Both the position numbers and the translations under genes were made by a program. A DNA stretch of 40,211 nucleotides, from NCBI RefSeq assembly GCF_002155915.1, contig NZ_MUME01000080.1:1-40211 (forward strand), given 5' to 3'. The notes below the pieces were generated by a model. That model searched no databases. It was not told the DNA's origin and worked only from the letters and a program-made list of their open reading frames with translations. This document shows, piece by piece, positions 27,202 to 40,211 of the stretch. The stretch is from Streptomyces thermovulgaris (GTDB lineage Bacteria; Actinomycetota; Actinomycetes; Streptomycetales; Streptomycetaceae). The first letter of the stretch is position 1. The number at the start of each line of letters is the position of its first letter.

Positions 27202-28848
27202 TCAGCCGGCGGCCGGTGGTTCGCCACGACGGTCGGCCTGCCGCTTCTGCCGTCGCTGCCGGTCGGCAGCCGTCGATGCGCCAGGAGTCCCTCGACGGCC
27301 GTTTCGAATGCCAGCTTCGCTCGGCACACCTCCAGAAATGCCTCCGCGAGTGGGCGCGGAGGGCACGGATGCCCCAGGGCGTGCCCATGCACGACCTGTG
27401 GGCTGCGGTGTGCCCCCGACAACGCCTCCGCGGGCTGGGGGCATGTGGCCTCCGGTGATCGGCCCGGCCTGTCGAGCGGGCGACCGGCCTCCTGTGCCTG
27501 GAGCCGCCCCACTGCCCACGGATGCGCGGCCTCCTACGGGCCCGGTGCCGAGCGACCCACCTGGGACGCGCCCCTCCAATCTGCCGGTGGCGGAAGTCCC
27601 GGCCGGACGCCCGCCAGTGATGCCCGAGCCGGGCGGAACACCGTAACCGGGCGGCAGACCTTGAGCCGGAAGAGCACGGCCAGGTGTTGCGCCGGAACTC
27701 GGCACGTTGCGGCCTCCGACAGGACCGGCTCCGATGACTCCATGACCAGGAACAGGGCCGAAAGGCGCATGTCCAGGACGCTGGAAAACAGGCCCGGAAC
27801 CACCGGACACTGCACCAGTCTGACCAGCCATGCGACCGCCGATCGCCGGCTTGCCCGGAGCCCCGAAGGCGGAGGGTGCACGCCCTGCCCCCGCAGGAAA
27901 TTGCGGGACTGTACCGCTCGCCTGTGGAAGACCGCCTCCTGCTTCACCCGGTCGCCCAGTTGTCGCCCCACTGCTTGTTGGCCCCGCGAGGGATTGAGGC
28001 ACTTCGGTGGGCACTGTCACCGAGTCGATGCTGATGCGGGCGGCAGGGTCGCTCACGAACGATCGCGAGGGCCCGGACGCTGTTGCGTGCGTTGTGGGCG
28101 GCACGGCCCTCGTCTCGGCCTTCTCGGAAGGTCCGACGGACATGGGGCCGACGTGACTGCCATGCTCTGCGCCCCCAATTGCAACGCTGCCACCGCCGGC
28201 GTTTGCTCCGGTGGCCCTGCTGGAACTTGCCCCCTGCGAGTCAGCCAGATCTGTACTTCTTTCCGAGGGATTGCGCCCCAAGTTCTTCGGCGGCGGTGGG
28301 AACTTGGGGCGTTCCAAGTTGTTCAGCTGGGTCGCCGACAGCTTGTACGTCTGCCCCAGCTTGCGCATCTGGGCCGCCGCCTCCTGGCGGACCTTCTCCC
28401 GGCTCTCCTTCAACGCGGCCAGTTCGCTCGCGGACTTGGCGCGGATCGCCGCCGCGTCCGGGTCGTTGCGGGCGGCCGTCGCCGCGGCCAGGTTCGCCTC
28501 TGCGCCCTTGATGTCACGGGGGATCGACGCCTGGGCCGTGGCGATCGCATTCGACGCCTGACCCAGCCACTTCGCCGCGTCCTCGCTGAAGTCGCTCAGC
28601 CGGTAGGTGGAGTTGGCCAGTTCATTGGCCCACGCGCGGAAGGCGTCCGCACCTTCGCCCTTCCACGCCACCCACTGCGGACGGACCTTGAGCTCCTCGG
28701 CGATCTTCCGGATCTCCTTGGCCGCGGCCATCAGACGGTCCGCCGCCGCCTGCACCTCGCTCGCGTTCGCCTGGTCCAGCCACGCCAGCATCTGCTCGTG
28801 GCTCATGTTCTCGAAGGACGTGCTGCCGCCGCTGCCCTTGCCCGCCAT
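27202..28848 (-). CDS. WXG100-type protein with long Gly/Pro-rich tail
   Basis: The 548-aa protein has an N-terminal helical domain with the WXG motif in QWVAWKGEGADAFRAWANEL (about 58-77). Helical segments rich in Ala, Lys and Glu follow up to about 190, containing REKVRQEAAAQMRKLGQTYK. From about 200 on there is low-complexity Gly/Pro/Ser/Thr-rich sequence with repeated GxVGG and PGxG patterns and a basic end. This resembles secreted type VII substrates or PPE-like proteins of streptomycetes. ATG 28848 has GGAGG nearby. It lies between its probable helical partner and the mycosin. The function of the tail is unknown. Confidence 0.8.
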   Translation of the reverse strand: MAGKGSGGSTSFENMSHEQMLAWLDQANASEVQAAADRLMAAAKEIRKIAEELKVRPQWVAWKGEGADAFRAWANELANSTYRLSDFSEDAAKWLGQASNAIATAQASIPRDIKGAEANLAAATAARNDPDAAAIRAKSASELAALKESREKVRQEAAAQMRKLGQTYKLSATQLNNLERPKFPPPPKNLGRNPSERSTDLADSQGASSSRATGANAGGGSVAIGGAEHGSHVGPMSVGPSEKAETRAVPPTTHATASGPSRSFVSDPAARISIDSVTVPTEVPQSLAGPTSSGATTGRPGEAGGGLPQASGTVPQFPAGAGRAPSAFGAPGKPAIGGRMAGQTGAVSGGSGPVFQRPGHAPFGPVPGHGVIGAGPVGGRNVPSSGATPGRALPAQGLPPGYGVPPGSGITGGRPAGTSATGRLEGRVPGGSLGTGPVGGRASVGSGAAPGTGGRSPARQAGPITGGHMPPARGGVVGGTPQPTGRAWARPGASVPSAPTRGGISGGVPSEAGIRNGRRGTPGASTAADRQRRQKRQADRRGEPPAAG

Positions 28849-28876
28849 CAGACCTCCCCCCTCACCGTCGGGACCA

Positions 28877-29419
28877 TCAGATCGTGCCGCCCGCGTCGTC
28901 CGCCGGCGGACGCACCGGCTGCGTCGGCCCGGTGGCTCCGCCGTGCTCGCCGCCGTCCTGGTTCTTCTGCGGCAGCGACGGGTCGTAGCTTCCGCCGTAG
29001 TGCTTGGTCATCCCCACGCTGATCGCCGCCATCCGGTTCCGCACGTCCAGGTCGATGTTCTCGTAGCCCTTGTGCGAGGCCATGACCGCGATGGCCATGC
29101 CCTCCATCGAGTCCGCCAGGAGCTTCGACAGCTTCTCCAGCTCGCTGATCACCGTCTCGTACGCCGCGTACAGGCCGGCCGCCTCCACCCACGCTCCGCC
29201 CCCGCCGCCGAACTGGTGGCGGGCGAGCTGGGCCTCCCCCACTTTGCCCGGACCGGCCTCCGAGCCCTTCAGGTCGCGGATCAGGTCGTCCACCCGCTTC
29301 TGGAACTTCGTGAAGGACGACAGTTCCGTGGCCACGTCGACGGCGGCGTCCCGTGCCGCGTCGAACACACCGGAGAACCACGACGACTGCCCGGTCGCCC
29401 CGGTATCGCTCGGCAACAC
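28877..29419 (-). CDS. Helical protein, probable partner in the type VII-like operon
   Basis: The 180-aa product is mostly helical: FDAARDAAVDVATELSSFTK, QKRVDDLIRDLKG, LYAAYETVISELEKLSKLLA and the Met-rich MEGMAIAVMASHKGYENID. A Gly/Pro-rich end follows. There is no signal peptide and no clear central WXG motif, so it is not assigned to WXG100. GTG 29419 has GGGAGG 5 nt upstream. It is the first of three closely spaced genes (28 bp to the next), so a heterodimer partner or chaperone role is inferred from context only. Confidence 0.75.
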   Translation of the reverse strand: MLPSDTGATGQSSWFSGVFDAARDAAVDVATELSSFTKFQKRVDDLIRDLKGSEAGPGKVGEAQLARHQFGGGGGAWVEAAGLYAAYETVISELEKLSKLLADSMEGMAIAVMASHKGYENIDLDVRNRMAAISVGMTKHYGGSYDPSLPQKNQDGGEHGGATGPTQPVRPPADDAGGTI

Positions 29420-29462
29420 AGCTTCCTCCCCCGTGTGTTCGTCAGCGCCAGCTTCGTCGGCA

Positions 29463-29493
29463 ACTCTAGCTACACCCAGTGACAGTACCTGTC
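29463..29493 (-). promoter_or_regulatory. Promoter and operator candidate of the type VII-like operon
   Basis: The minus strand has TAGAGT (29463-29468), a good -10, about 44 nt before the GTG start. The -35 position is poor. Directly upstream is the palindrome GACAG-TAC-CTGTC (29481-29493), placed where an activator or repressor could replace a strong -35. Confidence 0.4.
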
Positions 29494-29744
29494 CCGATCG
29501 TGCGCCGACGATCCGAATCGGCCACCCTTGGACAATTCAACTTGCTTGAGCAGAGCGGGACATGAGTGCTCGTACTCAGGTCCGTCCCCATACCGGCGCG
29601 GCGTTGCTCCTGTCACGGAAGGTCAACACGGCCGTCCGCCCTGGGGGCACGGGCAATGCCGGTGCCTTCGTGGGCCCGAAGAGCGCGCCGCGGACACAGG
29701 CCCATGCACCCCGGGACAAGGAGGACGACCGCCATTCCTGGTGA

Positions 29745-30090
29745 CATGGCCGACCACGTGTCCGAGGGCGCCCCCTCGGGCCCTCCTGGTGGGCGAAGGC
29801 CCCCGAGCGCCGGGACCTCCCGCGGTTCGCGGCAGCCCGCGAGGAGGCCCAGCTGCCCCTCGACCGGCGGTGGAAGGGCCGCCGGGACGGCCTGGACGCG
29901 CTCATCCCCGCCCCGGGACCGGGCCGACCGCGGCTTCGCCCGTGTTCTGCCGGATCAGGAGAAGCGGTTCCACCACCACGGCTGGGGCCTGCCACACCGT
30001 CGAGGTCGCCGCGCTGCTGCTCGCCGAGCACCGCCGGCCCGATGACATCCGCCTTCTGCGGCAGACGACCACCGCCGGCTTCGGCACCTG
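29745..30090 (+). pseudogene. Decayed gene with two frame changes
   Basis: Three fragments in successive frames read as one protein. The first is APERRDLPRFAAAREEAQLP, DRRWKGRRDGLDALI (about 29793-29910). The second is RADRGFARVLPDQEKRFHHHGWGLP (about 29920-29996). The third is HTVEVAALLLAEHRRPDDIR, LLRQTTTAGFGT with TGA at 30089-30091. Each fragment has a protein-like composition only in its own frame. The family is not recognised. It is the only gene trace on the plus strand near tuf. Confidence 0.4.
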
Positions 30091-30124
30091 AGGCGAGCCC
30101 CGGCCGTCACAAAGGGACGGGCGC

Positions 30125-30184
30125 CATGCGAAAGGGCCCGGGCCGCGGCGCACGGCGCCGACGCGCGGCATGCGAAAGGGCCCG
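30125..30184. repeat. Duplicated 16-bp half of the tuf terminator
   Basis: CATGCGAAAGGGCCCG occurs at 30125-30140 and again at 30169-30184, where it forms the left arm of the tuf terminator. The first copy has no matching right arm close by. Confidence 0.7.
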
Positions 30185-30211
30185 TACGACCGGAGTCGTA
30201 CGGGCCCTTTC
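30174..30211 (-). terminator. tuf terminator, 17-bp perfect stem
   Basis: Bases 30174-30190 and 30195-30211 pair perfectly over 17 bp around a CGGA loop. The minus strand ends the stem with a short TTTC. It starts 40 nt after the tuf stop and should end the str operon. Confidence 0.85.
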
Positions 30212-30250
30212 AGGCGCTCGCAGCGGAGCTGCCGGAGCAGGTCCCCGGAC

Positions 30251-31444
<1,194 letters not shown>

Positions 31445-31519
31445 TGGGGTCCTCCTGTGGAGTGGTTCTGTACGCCTTACTTCATCGGCGCCAGGTGATC
31501 TTTGCTGGATGGCCCGGAT

Positions 31520-31564
31520 CCTCGGGGCATTCCGACCACGTTTGCGGCGGAATGCCCCATGAGG
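31520..31564 (-). promoter_or_regulatory. Hairpin in the fusA-tuf gap
   Basis: GGGGCATTCCG (31524-31534) pairs perfectly over 11 bp with 31548-31558, extended by CCTC/GAGG across a 2-nt bulge. It lies midway between fusA and tuf. It could attenuate or stabilise, or set a different tuf level. A TTGACT on the minus strand (plus 31572-31577) precedes it, but no good -10 is seen at the right distance. Confidence 0.5.
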
Positions 31565-31601
31565 CTCCGGAGTCAAGCCTAAAGGCTGGAACCCGGAAGA
31601 G

Positions 31602-33728
<2,127 letters not shown>

Positions 33729-33767
33729 AAGGCTTCAGTCTTCTCTCGGATCTCGATGGGGAAGCGA

Positions 33768-34238
33768 CTACCAGCGGTAGTGCGCGAAGGCCTTGTTGGA
33801 CTCGGCCATCTTGTGGGTGTCCTCGCGCTTCTTCACAGCGGCGCCGAGGCCGTTGGACGCATCGAGGAGCTCGTTGAGCAGACGCTCGGTCATCGTCTTC
33901 TCGCGACGGGCACGGGCGTAACCGACCAGCCAGCGCAGCGCCAGCGTGTTGGCGCGGCCGGGCTTGACCTCGACCGGCACCTGGTAGGTGGCGCCACCGA
34001 CGCGGCGGGACTTGACCTCGAGGGTCGGCTTGATGTTGTCGAGAGCACGCTTGAGGGTGACGACCGGGTCGTTGCCGGTCTTCTCCCGCAGGCCCTCCAT
34101 GGCACCGTAGACGATCCGCTCGGCGGTGGAGCGCTTGCCGTTCAGCAGCACCTTGTTGATGAGGGAGGTCACCAGAGGAGAACCGTAGACCGGGTCGACG
34201 TGAACCGGACGCTTCGGGGCGGGGCCCTTACGAGGCAT
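33768..34238 (-). CDS. rpsG: 30S ribosomal protein uS7
   Basis: S7 initiates assembly of the small-subunit head and touches the E-site tRNA. In E. coli it represses its own operon. The 156-aa protein has [20 protein letters not shown], the signature [20 protein letters not shown] and ends AFAHYRW. ATG 34238 is 2 bp after the rpsL stop, so coupling is likely. Confidence 0.98.
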   Translation of the reverse strand: MPRKGPAPKRPVHVDPVYGSPLVTSLINKVLLNGKRSTAERIVYGAMEGLREKTGNDPVVTLKRALDNIKPTLEVKSRRVGGATYQVPVEVKPGRANTLALRWLVGYARARREKTMTERLLNELLDASNGLGAAVKKREDTHKMAESNKAFAHYRW

Positions 34239-34240
34239 TC

Positions 34241-34612
34241 TTACTTCTCCTTCTTGGCGCCGTAACGGCTGCGGGCCTGCTTGCGGTTCTTGACACCCTG
34301 GGTGTCGAGCGAACCACGGATGATCTTGTAACGAACACCCGGCAGGTCCTTCACACGCCCACCGCGCACGAGCACGATGGAGTGCTCCTGCAGGTTGTGT
34401 CCTTCACCCGGAATGTAAGCGGTGACCTCGATGCCGCTGGTCAGACGCACACGCGCGACCTTGCGGAGGGCCGAGTTCGGCTTCTTCGGGGTAGTCGTGA
34501 AGACACGCGTGCACACACCACGGCGCTGAGGGGACCCCTCGAGCGCGGGCGTCTTGTTCTTGTCGACCTTGTCCTGCCGGCCCTTGCGGACCAACTGCTG
34601 GATCGTGGGCAC
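34241..34612 (-). CDS. rpsL: 30S ribosomal protein uS12
   Basis: S12 controls decoding accuracy and is the streptomycin-resistance locus. It is 123 aa. Lys43 ([12 protein letters not shown]) and Lys88 ([12 protein letters not shown]) are both present, so the known high-level resistance changes K43 or K88 are absent. The GTG at 34612 has GGAG 5 nt upstream. The long open frame upstream to 35122 is not coding. It starts the str operon, with a promoter about 190 nt upstream and a shared leader element. Confidence 0.98.
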   Translation of the reverse strand: MPTIQQLVRKGRQDKVDKNKTPALEGSPQRRGVCTRVFTTTPKKPNSALRKVARVRLTSGIEVTAYIPGEGHNLQEHSIVLVRGGRVKDLPGVRYKIIRGSLDTQGVKNRKQARSRYGAKKEK

Positions 34613-34662
34613 TACTTCTCCGGTTTCTGTGTGCCGATGGGTACAGCTAACCTGGAACGTCA

Positions 34663-34687
34663 CCGACCCACGCGGTCGGGTGTGTCG
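34663..34687 (-). promoter_or_regulatory. Leader element of rpsL shared with rpsJ
   Basis: It is identical to 19205-19229 at 24 of 25 positions. The one difference lies in the CGACAC[G/A]C lead-in, so the CCGACC/GGTCGG stem and its loop are unchanged. It starts 51 nt before the rpsL GTG and is within the predicted transcript. Confidence 0.6.
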
Positions 34688-34808
34688 AATCCCGCAGACT
34701 CCCACCGGAAGGCAGAAAGAGGCGCAGATTACGGCGGCCGTCAGCAGCTCCCTGTGCGGCATGAAAGGCGCGCACGAAAGCCAGGGCACACCCCAGGCAC
34801 AAGGTCTG

Positions 34809-34837
34809 AGCGTACCTACCTCATTCGCTGCGGTCAA
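34809..34837 (-). promoter_or_regulatory. Promoter of the str operon
   Basis: Minus strand: -35 TTGACC (34832-34837), 17-nt spacer, -10 TACGCT (34809-34814). This fits the principal sigma factor consensus well. Transcription would start near 34802 and give a leader of about 190 nt. Confidence 0.65.
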
Positions 34838-35291
34838 AACAAATGGGCCCTGCCCGCCTTGTTCCGCGTGCTTTGTCAAGCCCCCGTATGCTGCGCGATC
34901 TTCGAATCCATGGATCACGATCCGCGAATACGACAATCTTCGCATGTCAGGCCGCTGTCGCGGCGGTGAACACCGAGGCCCACGACCCTCCCGCATCAGC
35001 ACCCTCCCCCTTCCCTGCCGGCGCGCTCCGAAACGTCTTTCGGGTGCCTCCGGACGGGTCACGGCGCACCCGGACGGACCACGGAGGACCACGGGGGCCA
35101 CGCGCCCGGGAACCGGGCTCACGGAGCCTCAGAGGCGCGCGTACGAGGCGTTCACGCGCCGGTCCGGGGCATCCCCGCCGCCGCACACCACCGCGCACCG
35201 CCGCAGCACCGCCGGGGAGACCGCAGCGCCACCGCGTCATCACCGAGGGAAGGCACCGTGCGACAGGGGCATTCCCTGCTTCCGTGGACAC

Positions 35292-35327
35292 TTCTGCGAC
35301 TTCTGCGACTTCTGGGACTTCTGCGAC
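35292..35327. repeat. Four tandem 9-bp units
   Basis: TTCTGCGAC occurs at 35292, 35301 and 35319, and TTCTGGGAC at 35310. It is in non-coding DNA. Any encoded peptide frame lacks support. Confidence 0.8.
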
Positions 35328-35504
35328 GCCGTGGACCGCCGCCCGCGCGACGCGCACGGCTGCGGCGTCCGGCGTGCGCACCCGCCGGACCGCGGGTGGT
35401 GCGTCCGCCCCGTCCGGGGCTGCCCGCCTTCCTCCGGCGCGTTCATGACGGGCCGTCGGCCGCGTACGTCACCGGCACGGGTCACCGTGGGTCACCGGCG
35501 TGCG

Positions 35505-36065
35505 TCAGCCCGATGCGAGGGCCGTCGTCAGGACGAGGAGGACGAGGAAGAGGGCCCAGCCGGCGACGGAGAGCCATCCCAGGACCAGACCGGCCAGGGC
35601 CAGGGCGTCGCCGCCCTCGTCCCGGCGGCGGATCTCGGCGCGGGCGGCATGGCCCAGGATCACCGCGGGAAAGCCCGTGAGGCCGGCGGTCATCAGGGTG
35701 AGCACGCCGCAGACCAGGGAGCCGACCGCCTTGCTGTTGGTGGGCGGGACCGGGCGCGGCAGAAACGTCGCGGGAACGGCCGGGGCCGCGGCGGGGAACG
35801 GTGCGGGACCCTGCGGCAGATCGGCGACCAGCAGTGCCAGTTCCCCGACGGTGCGTGCCTGGTAGGCCCGGGCCGTGCGCCGGTCGAACTCCTCCTGGTC
35901 CAGACGGCCCTCGCCGAAGCCCGCTCTGAGCACGTCCACGGCACGCTCGCGGTCGGCGTGGGACGCCAGCAGGGACGGGTTGCCCTGCCACGGCTGCGGA
36001 ACGCCCTGTCCGGGCTGCCACGGCTGCCACGGCTGCCACGGCGGTTGCGCTGGAGGGAACGACAC
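35505..36065 (-). CDS. DUF1707 and DUF4190 membrane protein
   Basis: The 186-aa protein starts with a Pro/Trp/Gln-rich tail (PWQPWQPWQ, encoded by three 9-bp repeats at 36013-36039). A DUF1707 domain follows (about 31-84: LLASHADRERAVDVLRAGFG, EGRLDQEEFDRR, TVGELALLVADLP). A DUF4190-like part has two helices (about 112-140 and 154-181). Function is unknown. DUF1707 proteins are common small membrane proteins in actinobacteria. GTG 36065 is chosen because GGGGGAGG lies 6 nt upstream, whereas the ATG at 36110 has no ribosome-binding site. It stands alone after the rpoC terminator. Confidence 0.85.
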   Translation of the reverse strand: MSFPPAQPPWQPWQPWQPGQGVPQPWQGNPSLLASHADRERAVDVLRAGFGEGRLDQEEFDRRTARAYQARTVGELALLVADLPQGPAPFPAAAPAVPATFLPRPVPPTNSKAVGSLVCGVLTLMTAGLTGFPAVILGHAARAEIRRRDEGGDALALAGLVLGWLSVAGWALFLVLLVLTTALASG

Positions 36066-36126
36066 GGACGACCTCCCCCGAACCGTACGAGTCCCTCCAT
36101 CATGCGCCATCGGGGGCCGGAACGCC

Positions 36127-36163
36127 GAGGGGAGACCATCCCGTGACGGAATGGTCTCCCCTT
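36127..36163 (-). terminator. rpoC terminator
   Basis: GGGGAGACCAT (36129-36139) pairs with 36151-36161, then one mismatch, then CCG/CGG around a TGA loop. That is 14 pairs in all, about 66 nt after the rpoC stop. It should end the rpoBC transcript. Confidence 0.8.
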
Positions 36164-36228
36164 CAGGACGTCAGCACGTTCGTCCGTACCTCAGCACGCG
36201 GGACGCGTACGCCGAACGCGCACCCGCC

Positions 36229-40128
<3,900 letters not shown>

Positions 40129-40211
40129 TATGCGTCAATCCCTCTCAGGGTCGTTAAGTCTGTGGTCTGAAACGGGGGCCTGGGGGTCGGGGCGGGCCTT
40201 CCCGGCCGGGA
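40129..40211. other. Spacer upstream of rpoC
   Basis: It holds only the ribosome-binding region of rpoC and G+C-rich DNA. rpoB is expected outside the window. No gene is visible. Confidence 0.5.

Larger units (their letters stand above)
29420..30250. other. 831-bp gap between tuf and the type VII-like operon
   Basis: It contains, from right to left, the tuf terminator with a duplicated half, a decayed plus-strand frame (29745-30090), and the promoter-like region of the 29419 gene. No intact gene is supported. Confidence 0.6.
34613..35504. other. 892-bp gap: str operon leader and promoter, then unassigned DNA
   Basis: The first 230 bp hold the rpsL leader and promoter. A minus-strand TTGACA (34874-34879) lies further up but lacks a -10 at 16-19 nt. 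From about 34900 to 35504 I see no gene. It contains a 9-bp tandem repeat (35292-35327) and repeated GTCACCG motifs near 35465-35505, after the end of the DUF1707 gene. Confidence 0.5.

Noticed and set aside
27183..27512. N-terminal extension of the mycosin-like frame
   Set aside because: It overlaps the WXG gene, lacks a ribosome-binding site, and would bury the signal peptide.
29481..29493. Palindrome considered as a BldD or WhiA site
   Set aside because: The half-site spacing does not match TGAC-N6-GTCA, and the WhiA GACAC core is absent.
34874..34879. TTGACA upstream of the rpsL promoter as a second promoter
   Set aside because: No acceptable -10 hexamer at 16-19 nt downstream.
35292..35327. 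Tandem 9-bp units considered as an origin or iteron set
   Set aside because: Only four short units, no replication gene and no A+T-rich unwinding region.

Overview
The window looks like chromosomal DNA from a Streptomyces or a close relative. The evidence is high G+C, frequent GTG starts, streptomycete-type protein lengths and sequences (EF-Tu 397 aa, RpoC 1299 aa, SecY 437 aa, S12 starting with GTG), and the rpoC / rpsL-rpsG-fusA-tuf / gdhA / S10-spc-alpha / truA order. Apart from a partial gene at the left edge and two decayed remnants, all genes lie on the minus strand, so transcription runs from right to left.

Right end (40128 to 30251): rpoC with a strong terminator, a small DUF1707/DUF4190 membrane protein, then the str operon rpsL-rpsG-fusA-tuf. 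The str operon has a recognisable promoter (TTGACC-17-TACGCT), a long leader and a 17-bp perfect terminator stem after tuf.

Middle (30250 to 20059): an accessory island between the two ribosomal clusters. It holds a three-gene type VII secretion-like operon (helical partner protein, WXG100-type protein with a long Gly/Pro tail, mycosin-like subtilase). A 3.5-kb stretch bounded by a perfect 41-bp direct repeat follows. That stretch carries a membrane-anchored exported protein, a wrecked IS5-like transposase, a reading frame broken by an in-frame TGA, and a cytosolic protein of unknown function. Beyond it come a tiny membrane protein and NADP-type glutamate dehydrogenase (gdhA).

Left part (19145 to 798): the S10 operon (rpsJ-rplC-rplD-rplW-rplB-rpsS-rplV-rpsC-rplP-rpmC-rpsQ), a structured 324-bp break, the spc genes (rplN-rplX-rplE-rpsZ-rpsH-rplF-rplR-rpsE-rpmD-rplO), a terminator, secY-adk, map, and the alpha-type group infA-rpmJ-rpsM-rpsK-rpoA-rplQ, then truA. 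Most genes within each block are 0-30 bp apart or overlap as TGATG. At the far left is the 3' part of a convergent unknown gene.

The genes together make ribosomal proteins, RNA polymerase alpha and beta', initiation and elongation factors, the SecY translocon, adenylate kinase, Met aminopeptidase and tRNA pseudouridine synthase. Non-coding signals are unusually rich. A 25-bp element (24/25 identical) sits 50-60 nt upstream of both rpsJ and rpsL, and a 14-bp identical loop sits in leader hairpins of rpsM and rplQ. No wholly new system is demonstrated. The best leads are these leader elements and the repeat-bounded segment beside the mycosin gene.
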